A stretch of DNA of 64,000 nucleotides from Heterostelium album PN500 (GCF_000004825.1 NW_008805063.1:310857-374856); one strand, 5' to 3'. Positions 47,958 through 59,410 are shown, numbered from the stretch's first letter. The notes: a model not told the origin generated them from the letters alone. Translations and numbers: made by a program.

Positions 47958-49482
47958 ATGGATGAACACTATGATGCTATTGTTTTGGGTACTGGATTCA
48001 AGGAGTGCGTACTCTCTGGTTTGCTCTCGGTAGAGGGTAAGAAGGTGTTGCACATGGATCGTAACGGTTACTACGGTGGTGAGTCTGCCTCGCTCAACTT
48101 GGTTCAGTTGTTTGAGAAGTACCGTGGTGGTGCCAAGCCAACCGAGTCACTCGGTAACACTCGTGACTACAACATCGATCTCGTACCAAAGTTCATTCTC
48201 TCTTCGGGTCTCTTGGTCAAGATGTTGCTCCACACCCAGGTCACCCGTTACCTTGACTTCAAGGTCGTCGACGGTTCATTCGTCTACAAGACCCCAAAGA
48301 TTCAAAAGGTGCCAGCCACCGATGCGGAGGCACTCAGCTCACCACTCATGGGTTTCTTTGAGAAGTTTGCCTGTAAGAAATTCTTTGTATATGTACAAAA
48401 CTATGAAGAGAACAACCCAGCTACTCATGACAGTAAGTGTAAATCAAACTAAACTAAACTAAACAAAATTAATTATAACTAACTTTCTTCTTTTTTCTTT
48501 ATCTTTTTTATTTTATTTTTATTTATTTATCTTTTTCTCTCCTTTTTAAAGAGTTGGATTTGAAGACAATGACAATGAGACAATTGTTTGCTAAATTCAC
48601 TTTGAAGGAAGATACTATTGATTTCATTGGTCATGCTTTGGCTCTCTATCTCAATGATGAGTAAGTAGTTATTTACTGTTTATGATGGAATGATGATGAT
48701 GATGATGTTCAAAAACTAACTCTGTATTTGATTAATTTATTAGTTATTTGGATAAACCAGCTTTGGAAGCAGTACAAAGAGTCAAGTTATATGCTGACTC
48801 CTTACAAAGATACTCGATTTCACCATATATCTACCCAATGTACGGTCTTGGTGAATTACCACAGGCATTCGCTAGATTGTCTGCTATCTACGGTGGTACC
48901 TACATGTTGAACAAGCCAATCGATAAGATCTCATTCGAGGACGGTAAGGTCAGAGTCGAGTCACAAGGTGAGACTGCCACTGCCGACGTCATCATCGCCG
49001 ACCCATCGTACTTCCCAGACAAGGTCAAGAACACCGGTAAGATCATCCGTTCGATCTGCGTCTTGAATGCACCGATTCCAAACACCAACAATGCCGAGTC
49101 CTGCCAGATCATCATCCCACAGAAGCAAGTCGGTCGTAAGAGCGATATCTACATCGGTTGCATCTCGTTCCCACATTGCGTCTGTCCAAAGGGCAAGTAC
49201 ATCGCCATCGTTTCCACCACCGTCGAGACTGCCGACCCAGAGAAGGAGTTGGCACCAGCCTACGCCTTGCTCGGTCCAATCGTCGACAAGTTCATCAGCG
49301 TCTCACCATACTACGTACCATTGTCCGACGGTCAACAAGACAAGGTATTCATCTCAGAGTCCTACGATGCTACCTCCCACTTTGAAACTACCTGTGAGGA
49401 CATCATGAAAATCTACAAGAGAATCCTCAAGAAGGACTTGGTTCTCGTCACTGACAAGCCTCAATCACCAGAGGAACAATAA
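47958..49482 (+). CDS. gdi: Rab GDP-dissociation inhibitor
   Basis: Three exons, 47958-48432, 48552-48660, 48744-49482, give 440 residues, the standard GDI length. GDI extracts prenylated Rab-GDP from membranes and recycles it. Visible: the N-terminal Rossmann-like [20 protein letters not shown] and [14 protein letters not shown] (sequence-conserved region 1), [40 protein letters not shown] (SCR3A), and [20 protein letters not shown] (SCR3B). The gene lacks the long insert of REP proteins. Codons are very C-rich, matching strong expression. All introns keep frame with GTAAGT donors. Confidence 0.97.
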
Positions 49483-49861
49483 GCTTTTTTAAATTAAGAG
49501 AAAAAAAAAAAGATCTAAAATGTTTTGTTGCCTCCTTTTTTTTCTTTTTTTTATTAAAAATAATAAAATTAAATTAAATAATTAAGTAAAAAAAAATACA
49601 TAAGTGATAATAATAATTTATTCAATATATATATTAACACATCATTATCTAAAACAAAATCCAAAGTTTGATATATTATTAAACAATCAGAAACTAGTAT
49701 AATATTGATCACCATTGGAAAGTCACATCCAATTGTGATTTTTTTTACTTTCCAAAATCTTGTTCTGATATTTGAAGCAAAAAATCAATTGCAGCCTTTT
49801 CGATCAGGTCTCATTACCAGTTTCGACACTCAAGAATCAGAAGACTATATCGGGCGACGTT

Positions 49862-50333
49862 TTAATGAACTTCTTGGTTTGTTTGTGTCATATTTAAATT
49901 GTCTGCCAGAATAGGACTCTCGCTTTTAACTGTATTTGGATCAGAGGTTCCAACAACAGTGGGGTCAATGTTGTAAATTGCTTTCTTTGTACTTGGGATT
50001 TTAAAGAAAAATACATCATCCTCCTGTGGCATCCAACCATGATAGAATGGATAGAGCAACAAATCACTATAAAAGAGAGACGAGACAAGAGAATCAAGAT
50101 AGTTTCTTTGGTGTTGTTCATTCTTAATATTGTTTCGTTGAAGCATATACATACTAATCATACCTCTTATTCTCAAGTGTAATGATTCTTTGTATGAAAT
50201 GATTTCATCAACATCACTACCTTTGACAAGTTGAGGTGGAAGTCCCCATTTATCACAATAAAAGATTGAATCTCGAATGAAACCACTGTAGATTATCAAT
50301 GTTTGAATATAAACTTCAGTGTAATAAACTGCC
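49862..50333 (-). CDS. Unrecognised protein, 5' part missing
   Basis: The frame opens at a good splice acceptor (CTCAATAG, about 50334) with AVYYTEVYIQTL upstream of the first ATG and runs to a stop at 49862, about 157 residues. Composition is ordinary and clearly coding (KIPSTKKAIYNIDPTVVG, YHGWMPQEDDVFFF). No upstream exon is visible before the inverted-repeat element that begins at 50464. I infer a gene whose 5' part was lost to or displaced by mobile DNA. No domain recognised. Confidence 0.5.
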
Positions 50334-50463
50334 TATTGAGTATGAATAGAAATGAATTGTGTTAAAAGAAGATAATAAATATTAAAAAGTTTTTTTTGCT
50401 TTTGTAAATGAAAAATTTAGATTGTCAAATTAATAGTAATAATCAATTATATGTAATTAAATT

Positions 50464-50532
50464 AATCAAATAACTTTTCATTAATTAAATCTTTATTTGA
50501 AACAATATTGTTATTTTTGTTTTTATTTATAA
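50464..50532 (+). repeat. 69-bp inverted repeat, left arm
   Basis: Reverse complement of 51000-51068 with two mismatches in 69 bp. Begins AATCAAATAACTTTTCATT. Confidence 0.92.
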
Positions 50533-50999
50533 GTTTGAAAATTTATTTTTATAATAAACGGCTGTGTTTCGCATTACTATTGAACAGATTACAACACCAC
50601 ATCCGCAACTTGAGTGATGATGGGTTGACAAAAGATAAACTGGAAGAACTGGACCACCAAATCCGTTCCGATAGTAATGCGTACATTAACAAACTGGAAG
50701 GTGTTCTAAACATGTACAACTTTCGGCATTTAAAGTACCTGCGTCACCTTAAACCATGACATTATTTGTTTTTAAAAAATCTACACCTAAAATTAAAAAC
50801 TCTAAGTTAGTATCTAATACGTAAAACTTGTTCTTAAATTTAATATTTATATTGTCAGTTGTTTTACTAGTAAATTCTAGATGAATGAATGACAATTTAA
50901 GCTACCGCTTATTGTCTTGATGGGAAAAAATGTGCAAGTTTCAATACATACTTTCCAGAGTTCGGCGGTCTTTCTGTCGATAACTGATAGTTTTTAATT

Positions 51000-51068
51000 T
51001 TATAAATAAAAACAAAAATAACACTATTGTTTCAAATAAAGATTTAATAAATGAAAAGTTATTTGATT
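51000..51068 (-). repeat. 69-bp inverted repeat, right arm
   Basis: Pairs with 50464-50532; span between outer edges is 605 bp. Confidence 0.92.
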
Positions 51069-51479
51069 TAAAGTCAAGTCGTACTCATAGTGTCGACAAG
51101 AACATTAATATTATTAGTAAACACATGTTTGAAAAACAATTCTCGAAAGAAAAACAAAATAAATTAAAAAATCTACATGAACTTGTAAAAATATCGAAAA
51201 GTTAGCCCCGAGATGATGTATCTAAAGATGTCGAAGTTGGCGACAATAAGGATAAAGATAAGGTTGATGATACCTCTCTTGAAAATGAAAAGAAAGCTGT
51301 CGATTTTTTACAGAAAATGCTTCCGATGTGTTCATACCATTTGATGATTTACCGCCATCTCGGGGTAAAGATTACGATATGACAATTAAATTAAAAACTG
51401 AAGAAGTGCCTAAAGCTAAGTTACATCCTGTTCCTATTGCTCATTTCGATGAGTTTGAAGCCAATGCTCTTATTTGAGT

Positions 51480-51900
51480 TTCAGTGTTTGCCACATCTAT
51501 ACCAATGTCAATTCTTGGAATTGAAATGGTTATTTCTGTATCATTGGGAGTTGGTCCAACAAATCCAGCCCACACTCTGATGGTCATTGAAAACTATTAA
51601 AAGGTTTGCTGGTGTCTTGATATAGATGGATTTAGGTATCAATGAACAGTAGACCTCTGATCCAATGTATTGTAGGTCTAAACATTTGATCAATTTGTTG
51701 CAAATGGCAGAGAAAATGAATTACCCATCTACAGATTTGCTTAAAAGGTTATTCAAAAACAATCTGTTAATTTTATTGGTGAAATTGGAACTTTGAAATA
51801 TTATCACCCAATATCTAATTATGTTAAAATCCTTAGATTGTTGCTAATTTTTATTTACTTTTTAAAATTCAAAGAAGTGCACTTGAACCAACCACCTCCG
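51480..51900 (-). pseudogene. Decayed coding remnant, unrecognised
   Basis: The minus strand shows protein-like segments with ordinary composition at about 51480-51760, in more than one frame. No family recognised; it may belong to the mobile element next to it or to a host gene. Confidence 0.3.
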
Positions 51901-52758
51901 ATCTTGATGACCTTCAATTAATTATTGTTGTTTTTAGAAAAAAAAACTTTAATTAATTAACTAATTAATTAATTAATATAGAAATAATGATCACACAATG
52001 ATCATTCATTTAATTATTATTATTATAATTGCTATTACGTTCATTGTTTAAACAATGAGATCACTCTCTTTCCAAAGATCAAAACAATTTGCAATTTTTA
52101 ACACATTTTTCCAACCGACCATTTTCAAATAAAATTTTTTGTTTTATAATTTTTTAGTTTGAATTTTTTTTATTATAATAATTTGAAAAACTAATCAATC
52201 ATGTATTGTTTACACCACCCTTTTTTTTTCAAATTTATTTTCTATTTTTAATATTTATTTTTTGTTGATTGATTAATTATTTGTAGTATTATTATTATTA
52301 AGATTAGAAGTATGTATCATATGTTATAACACTATTTATAGAAATATATTATTGTTTTTTTAAGGTGGTTAGATAGAATGTTTGTTTTTTAAATTTGGGT
52401 TGTGGGTATCAATTGTGATTTAAATGATTGACGTTTTTAACATAATGAATTAGTTTATATATAACATACATCATTTTTTTTTTATAAACATTTAAATTAA
52501 TCAAAAATTATTAATATTTAAATATTATTCATTAACAGATTAAATATATATAGATTAGATTAGATAGACACATAAGATAGATAATCAAATTCAACTCAAA
52601 ACAATAATAATAATAATAATAACAATAATAATAATAATCAAGTCAAATCAACTCAATTATCAAGTTATTCTTTATTTATAAAACATAAAAAAACAAAAAA
52701 AAAAAAGATAAATACTCATTTATTATTTAAAATAAAAAAGAAAAGATAAGATAAGATA
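51901..52758. other. Upstream region of the TKL kinase gene
   Basis: Very AT-rich, with ATGATCATT-type palindromes near 51988-52005, AATAAT arrays near 52600-52640 and GATAAGATAAGATAA just before the ATG at 52759. No gene seen. Confidence 0.5.
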
Positions 52759-54666
52759 ATGGTGAACAATAATGATGGTAATCCAATTGAAGGATTACCA
52801 CCTTCAAAAGGAGATGATATCTTTGGTATAGATTATGCAGACTTGGTGTTGGAGAATGTCATTGGAAGAGGATCGTTTGGACAAGTACAAAAGGCATCTT
52901 ATTTCGGTACCGAAGTAGCCGTAAAATCATTGAGTTCATTGGTATCGATCGATCCAGATTATTATAAATTCATGCAACGAGAGATTAGAATTTTAATGTA
53001 ATTATATATCAAATTTATGATTAATATTATTATTTAGAGAAGTTTATATTAATGTTTTTTAATTTAATTTAATATTAAATCAATTGTAGGGATATGAGAC
53101 ACCCAAATATAGTACAATACATAGGATCATGTAAACATGAAGAGAAAAATGAAGAGAAACATATGATCATCACTGAATTTATCAATGGAGGTGATCTACA
53201 TCAATATCTAAAGAGTAAAGGTCAAAGTGTAACATGGCAACTCAAAATTAAATTGGCATTGGATATTGCATCTGCATGTATGAATTGTAGTTATAATTTG
53301 TTTATGATCATTTTTATATTAATCATACAGTTGTTGTTGTTGTTGTTGTTGTCATGCTATTCTAGTTTCATATTTACATAGTAAGAAAGTAATTTTCAGA
53401 GATTTAAAAGCAAAGAATATTTTGATTGAAGAGCATGGTGCATCGGTGAGAGCTAAAGTATGTGATTTCGGATTTGCAAGAATATTCGATGTCTCCAATA
53501 CCATCGAGAAGAAACAAGGTTATCTTACTATTTGTGGATCAGAGACAACGATGGCACCAGAAGTTATTGTTGGTTCAAATTATGATGAAACTGTATGTAT
53601 TATGGGTTAAATCGAAATATTATTTTTTTATAGATTAACTAACAAACTGTAACTAATGTAGTGTGATGTTTATTCCTTTGGTATTTTATTGTATGAAATG
53701 ATCTGTGGAATTAGAGTGGTAAAGAATGAGTTGAAAAGACTACCTCAGGAGGCATTCGATTTGGATTGCGATAAAGCCTATCAGTATGTGCCACCCGCTT
53801 GTCCAAAGGTTTTCTGTGAGTTGGCCAGACTCTGTGTTAGCTACGAACCAAGACAACGTCCATCTTTCAAAACCATCTGTATGGGACTGTCCGATCTCAA
53901 TTCAAAGCCATTCGAAACGTTGGCTCTGAAAGGTGGTAATCCAGTTTCACTTCTCCACACCATGGTATCGCCAAGAAGCAACAACAACAATAGCAATGGA
54001 AGTGGAGGTGGAAGTGGAAACAGCAGTGATAATGACGATAACAACAATAGCGGTGGAAGTGGAGGTGTAAAAGAAAATAATAGTGTTGTATTCCAAGGAT
54101 CAGTTATCTATAATAATAATAATAATGACAATAACAATAATAATAATACAATTAATGCATTTGGTTCAATAGTATTGGAACAGGAATCAAAGGTTGAAGG
54201 AGTAAATCAATTCTTGGCAGAAGCGCAACAACAACAGATAAAGAAGAATAGAATTACCAACTCTAGTTTCTTTAAGCCACCTACCACCGATTCAGCCAAT
54301 ACCACCAGTAGTACCACAACAAGCAGCAATAACAGCAGTGTACTTGGATCATCTTCTCCCGATGGTGATTCATTCAATGTTCCTTCTACTCTGCTAACAT
54401 CGTTGACACTCAATGAAATCAAATATCGTGATCCATCCTTTTTTGAAGATCCAGATAAGATCATACAGGAAAAGAAAAGATATTTATCAACTCCAAATTT
54501 AGGATATAACAATGGTAACAACAACAACAACAACAGTGACAATTCAAATTCAGATGATGCAGAGAAACAAAAACCAGTTAATCTATCAGCAACCTTACCA
54601 CTATCAAGTCATAATCAAAAGAAGAAGAAACTAAAGAGTCGTAAAAAGAAAAAGAGATCTAAATAA
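52759..54666 (+). CDS. TKL-family protein kinase
   Basis: Four exons, 52759-52997, 53090-53277, 53366-53592, 53662-54666, give 552 residues. Kinase motifs in order: glycine loop GRGSFGQV (about residue 36), VAVK with the ATP-binding Lys, IIT gatekeeper region, catalytic loop IFRDLKAKN, DFG in VCDFGFAR, MAPEV (APE equivalent), DVYSFGILLYEM and the C-lobe Arg in PRQRPSF. The catalytic loop has Phe where most kinases have His (HRD to FRD), but Arg, Asp and Asn are kept, so activity is expected. After the kinase domain (about 300 on) the tail is Asn/Ser/Gly-rich and ends in Lys/Arg-rich KKKLKSRKKKKRSK. TKL kinases are strongly expanded in dictyostelids. Substrate unknown. Confidence 0.9.
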
Positions 54667-54807
54667 AAAAAACCTAAAAAAATGAATAATAATTTTAATA
54701 ATAATAATATATATAGTTTGTTTATGATTATGATTTGTTTTTAAATATACAAAATATTTATTTTTTGATGGTGAATGGTTGATTGGTATATAATGTATCA
54801 GGATGAT

Positions 54808-55651
54808 TTACAATTGTGAGACACCAATGACACCGCAGGCCAAACGAGCACCAGCGTGACCGGTGGTCTTGCTGTCTTCGAAGGTTCCCTTACCTAAATC
54901 ATCTTCGTCAGCGTGGATGACCATGGTTCTACCGATGATAGAGTGCTCACCAAAGAGTGAGATGACCTTGTCGGTCATGGTGCTCTTGAGGACGGCTTCA
55001 GTAACTTCGACGTTACCCAAATCACCGACATGACGGTTCTCGTCTTGTGGACCACCATGTTGCTTACCGTGTGGGTTGAAATGTGGACCAGCAGAGATAC
55101 AACCATTAGTGGTATCACCAAATTGATGAACATGGAATCCATGCAATCCTGTTTGATTATATTATCAAATTAACATTAGTTTGTTTTCTAATAATTAAGC
55201 TACTACTCTACTAATTACTTGGTACGCTCTGCTCTCTGCTCTACACTTTCTCACCCAATTTCATTCTCTCACCTCACCTCACCTCCCTCTCATTCTCACC
55301 TCACCTCCCTCTCATTCTCACTTTATATTGCTATATTGCTATTGCTATTGTATTGTATTGTTTTTAGTTGATTGTTTGTTGAGTTGTTATACCTTTTTCC
55401 AAACCATGGATTTCAATATCAATGGATACTGGTGAGCTGGAAGACTCTTGGGTGAACTTAATTACACCATTTACTTTTTCTCCCTTTAATACAGCGACGG
55501 CTTTTGACATTTTTCTATCTGTTATAGTATTTTTATTATTATTATTTGTGTTAATTATATTGTATGCAAAAAATACAAATGCGAAAATCAATAAGAATGC
55601 AAGTATTTTATATCTTGATTGTTGTTGTTGTTGCTGTTGTGAGGGTGGCAT
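54808..55651 (-). CDS. Cu/Zn superoxide dismutase with in-frame membrane-anchor extension
   Basis: Two exons, 55651-55393 and 55148-54808, give 199 residues from the first ATG. The enzyme converts superoxide to hydrogen peroxide. Metal ligands are present: [32 protein letters not shown], and the active-site Arg region [11 protein letters not shown]-like [13 protein letters not shown]. The first 47 residues have a Gln7 run, a hydrophobic helix ([18 protein letters not shown]) and an Asn run before a second ATG (55510) that begins [13 protein letters not shown], the normal start of a cytosolic enzyme (152 residues). Both starts share one frame, so a membrane-anchored and a soluble form are possible. 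The intron is long (244 bp) and repetitive. Confidence 0.93.
55255..55365. repeat. Minisatellite in superoxide dismutase intron
   Basis: CT-rich imperfect tandem units (CACCTCACCTCCCTCTCATT twice or more) followed by TATTGC/TATTG units, all inside the intron at 55149-55392. Confidence 0.85.
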
Positions 55652-56221
55652 AATAATATTTTATTTTATTTTATTTTAAAATATTTTAATTTTAGATAGT
55701 GTCAAGTTGTGTGATATGATATTGTTGTCTGTGTTGATAATTCGGTGTAAGCTGCTTTATTATTGACAGATAGAAGCTATTAGTACTATTAGGGGTAGGG
55801 AACATACCGTTAAAAGAAATTTATTTAATCTGAAATTTAATAAAATTTAGACAACAAATTGTTTTGTTTAAAAGAAGCTGTTCCATAACAAAAAATAAAA
55901 TAAATTTAAATGTAAAAAATAAAAATAAAAATCTCTAAAAAATTATTTTTCAATAGTGGTGCTTGAAGTTCACCACACAAAATAATAAGTTGATTGAATT
56001 TCCTTTTTAATTATTTATTAATCTAATTGTCCATTCAAAGATAAAAATTGTTTTCAATATTACTATTAAAGTATTTTAACAAAAATATATTTTATTTTTT
56101 TAGTTCATGCATGGAAATTTATTTATAATTATGTGTAAATAAAAATCAAATAATGATGAAAAAAATAATGTAATTTTAAAAGTACTTGATGCTTGGACAA
56201 TAAATAATTTTTTTTTATTTT
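55652..56221. other. Intergenic region
   Basis: Upstream of the superoxide dismutase gene and downstream of the F-box-like gene. AT-rich; no gene seen. Confidence 0.6.
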
Positions 56222-57261
56222 TTAATTATTGTCCTTTCTAATGTATCTTCTAAATCTAATTGTCTTTGCAAATAATAAATTAGAATCCTTATTGCTTTTC
56301 CGGTCTTGATTAAATTTCTCTGTTAGATCCAATAGATATTGAGAAGCAATTGTATCTAACTCATCTTTACAATCTCTGATGAATTTGTAGTTGTTTGGAA
56401 TTCTTTGTTCTACTTTTATACCCAATTGAATTTTAAATCGTAAAAGGTTTGGTAGTATCTCTCTTAATGTGAGGAAAAGAGTTTCAAAGTCTTCTTCTGA
56501 CATCGATTCATAGTGAAGACTGACTGATTTCAATGTCTTGCGATGTTTTCTCACTAGATGTGTGAGAAATTTAATCTTGTTTTGTTCTGGATTTCTTTCA
56601 TAGTCTTTGGTAATGCGGATTGTGAAGTGTTCGAGACCACACCCATTGACATTGCTGCCAAGACTCTCGATGATATCAATGAGTAAACTACTGTAGTTCT
56701 TTGTATAACCCATGTAACAACGAACATCGATACGCTTGAGACTTGGCATAGGTGGAGGATACACTAAATACCAATGATCGGTTACCAACTCTCGGTATTC
56801 TAGATCGCATTTCATGATCGATTCATTGTAGATGTATCTTCTCGAGACGAGATCATCTTGATTGGCTTGATCCAACTCGTCCGACTCCAAAAGGAATGTC
56901 TCCCCCTTGACATCAAGAGAGTGGCAGTGTCAACACTCTGATAGTATCTAATGAATTTAATATATTCATAGTCAAAGTATAATGGAGGTGATTTGATTAA
57001 ACAATATTCATTTTCAATAACGAAATGATGATTCCATTTAAAATAGATATTGTTTAGATATTTTGAAATGACTTTAAAAAATTGTTTCGATACCATTGCA
57101 TAGAATAGTATTTGTTTTCCAGAGTATATATCCATTGATTGGCTAATATTATCTTTAAATCTACTACTATGATATAATTGAAAATCCAATGAAAACCAAA
57201 ATATTTTGGATATAATGATGTCAGGTAAATAGTTTGATTTTGATGAATCTAAAATTATTTC

Positions 57262-57302
<41 letters not shown>

Positions 57303-58032
57303 CTATATTATTATTAGTATTATTATTATTTTCATAAACCAATTTATAAAGATGATCATAATTGAAATTATCTGTAACTTCAATCTTATTAAAATAACAA
57401 ACATCGTTGTATGTCTTGATTCTGTATTTTAATTGTTCAATATCATCTTGATGTAATGTTTTAAACCATAGATCAAACTATTAAAAATAATAATGTTAGT
57501 AAAATGTTTGTAGTTTATTATCCGTTATATGTTATTTATATGTTACATCTTTATGATTTATAATTCTATTATGAATATCGATTACCACTGGTTGATAGTC
57601 ACTTATTGATAAGTCGGTCATCTTATTGAATACATCGTTAGATCGATCAAAGAATACACTGACAATGAAATGAACATAGCTAATCTCATGGTAATAATGA
57701 ATCTGTTTGTTATGATGATAGCTATTAAAGTATTGAACACATTTCGATCTCCATTTACAAACTACTTCGCATTGAAAATCGATTAACCGAAAATAGAAAT
57801 GATAAATCAATATCATATTGAGTATAGAGTTTTCATCCTCGAAATCCGTAGATTCAAGTTCCTTTACTAATATCTCTAACTCATCATCATCATCATTATT
57901 ATTTGTTATTTTAATTGATTTTCTCTCTTGAATATTATCTAAAAATAAATGATTATTATTATCATTGTTTGAGTCACAATAGGTTCTCTTAGGACAATGA
58001 TCACTATTATTATTTTTATATTCTGAATTCAT
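56222..58032 (-). CDS. F-box-like family protein, copy 2, frame broken at a G run
   Basis: Exon 1 is 58032-57547 and exon 2 is 57477-56222. Homologous throughout to the gene at 34229-35980: same intron position before F(N/D)(E/L)WFK, same F-box-like segment (LPDIIISKIFWFS, then FYAMVSKQFFKVISKYLNNI), FKWNHHFVIE, CLIKSPPLYFDYEYIKFIRY, and an LRR-like tail (PSLKRIDVRCYMGYTKNYSS). Exon 2 is in two frames that meet at the C5 run 56902-56906 (G5 on the coding strand). One extra G would restore the family sequence SRGETF..., so this is either a homopolymer undercall or a very recent mutation. Both halves are otherwise undamaged. Poly-Asn runs near 57290. Confidence 0.75.
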
Positions 58033-58257
58033 ATGTGTTTAGTACAAGATAATTAAAAGGTTTTCAACTAAAGAAAAAAAAAAAAAATAACAAAACAAAA
58101 CTGGCTCCCAACCACTTTCGCAGCTTTATTAAAATACGATAAATAAATATCACTTTTAGTTTTAACCACTAACTATCAACAAACACCGTCTTATTCATTA
58201 TCAATAAACATAAACTAATAAACTAATAACAAAAGACTTCACATCATGTTTTTTTTT

Positions 58258-58531
58258 TCCACTGATCGACTGCCATGCAACAACATTGAAATCAATCCAT
58301 ATACACTTTGAAAATAGTGGATTCAAAGATATAAGATCAGTTCTTATAAAACTTCAACCTAATCTTTCAAAATTGCGACAACATAGTATTCAAATCAATT
58401 TGACTACTACAAAGGAATCGATTTTAGACCAATTGAAAGTACCTTTGAGTGGATTTGAAGATATATGTAATTACATTTCAAATAACCATCCAAACAATCA
58501 ATATCTAATAAATAAACGAGTTATTATTTAA
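58258..58531 (+). pseudogene. C-terminal fragment of the F-box-like family, 1
   Basis: Open frame on the plus strand beginning with LIDCHATTLKSIHIHFENSG, matching the last about 90 residues of copy 1 (LLDHHATTLKSIYIHYDNCG). The match ends at FEDICNYISNNHPN and the stop follows normally. Only the C-terminus is present, directly after a T run, so the fragment is 5'-truncated. No start or promoter expected. Confidence 0.75.
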
Positions 58532-58869
58532 ATTCAAATGAGATTCTAAAGGTTTTACTTTTTTTTTTCTATATTTCATAAATTGATCTATTATTTTAAA
58601 TAGTATTTTATCTTAATCAACAAACTCTTTTCAATCTATTAATCATACCTATAAATTAATTGTTTTCTAATTATTTAAAAAAATTCTTAATTTATATTCA
58701 ACAAGGAGCAATACAATATTGCAACTCATATTTGGTGATTAGAAAATCTAAATCAAATGCTTTTGAAAGATATTGTATTTGAAAATAATAATAATTGAAA
58801 AAAATTATATTAATTTATATTATTTTTTAAAGTAGTTTTACATAAATAAGTAACGATTCCTTACAAAAA

Positions 58870-58980
58870 GAATTTAAAACACCATTACCTAGATGCGAAG
58901 ATATCTGTAATTAGATTGCAAACAACTATTCAAATAAAAGTAATATAATAAATAAACTTGTTTTGTTTAAAAAACTCTAA
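58870..58980 (+). pseudogene. C-terminal fragment of the F-box-like family, 2
   Basis: A shorter and more decayed copy of the same C-terminus: an in-frame stop follows CEDICN, then IANNYSNKSNIINKLVLF corresponds to the family's SNNHSN...NKLVFV end. Same orientation as fragment 1. Confidence 0.6.
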
Positions 58981-59029
58981 TTAATGACAATATTATTTAT
59001 TGTTTGTTTTTTTTTATTTGATTATAAAG

Positions 59030-59410
59030 TTAAGCACTGACTGGATAAAAGACATTAGCTACATAAGCATTTGTTTGTGGATTATGGACAATTCTTAATT
59101 CAATGTTGGTGTCTGTGAAGTATCCTCCTGGGTAATCAACGACTATACGCTCTAGTTCTATTCTTTTGTTGATGTAATTCATATTTTGACTGATATTAGG
59201 AACACCTTTGAAGTTGTAGACATCAATACGCTGAATAGTCAATGCTTGGGTACGACATGCCGTACCAACTAGATATCCAACTGGATACTGATGATCTTTT
59301 GGTATGAATGTTAGTTCATAGTTTTTGTAGCAAGTATCATCATTGGTTTCAGCAGAAACCAATACAATGCTAAAAAGAACAAATAAACAAATGACTGATA
59401 TTATTTTCAT
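59030..59410 (-). CDS. Small secreted protein, unrecognised
   Basis: Single exon, 126 residues. A signal peptide (MKIISVICLFVLFSIVLVSA) is followed by a mature domain of about 105 residues with two cysteines (DDTCYKNYEL and GTACRTQAL) and beta-rich alternation (VNPQTNAYVANVF-type C-terminus). The conserved look, clean frame and strong signal peptide support a real gene. I do not recognise the family. Confidence 0.65.
   Translation of the reverse strand: MKIISVICLFVLFSIVLVSAETNDDTCYKNYELTFIPKDHQYPVGYLVGTACRTQALTIQRIDVYNFKGVPNISQNMNYINKRIELERIVVDYPGGYFTDTNIELRIVHNPQTNAYVANVFYPVSA

Larger units (their letters stand above)
50464..51485. mobile_element. Ty3-like LTR-retroelement fossil with inverted arms
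   Basis: A decayed stretch of LTR-retroelement DNA. On the plus strand from about 51030 to 51480 there are pol-like pieces typical of Ty3/gypsy elements in the region before reverse transcriptase. The left arm (50464-50532) is an inverted copy of sequence inside that stretch, so two pieces of one family appear to face each other, with a further coding-like remnant between them (50570-50757). The element is clearly broken in several places and only a small fraction remains. No complete LTR, integrase or reverse transcriptase was seen. Two mismatches between arms suggest moderate age for the inversion. Confidence 0.55.
58033..59029. other. Region with two F-box-like gene fragments
   Basis: Holds the two C-terminal fragments at about 58258-58531 and 58870-58980 described separately. 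The rest is AT-rich, with a GGCTCCCAACCACTTTCGC patch at 58103. Confidence 0.6.
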
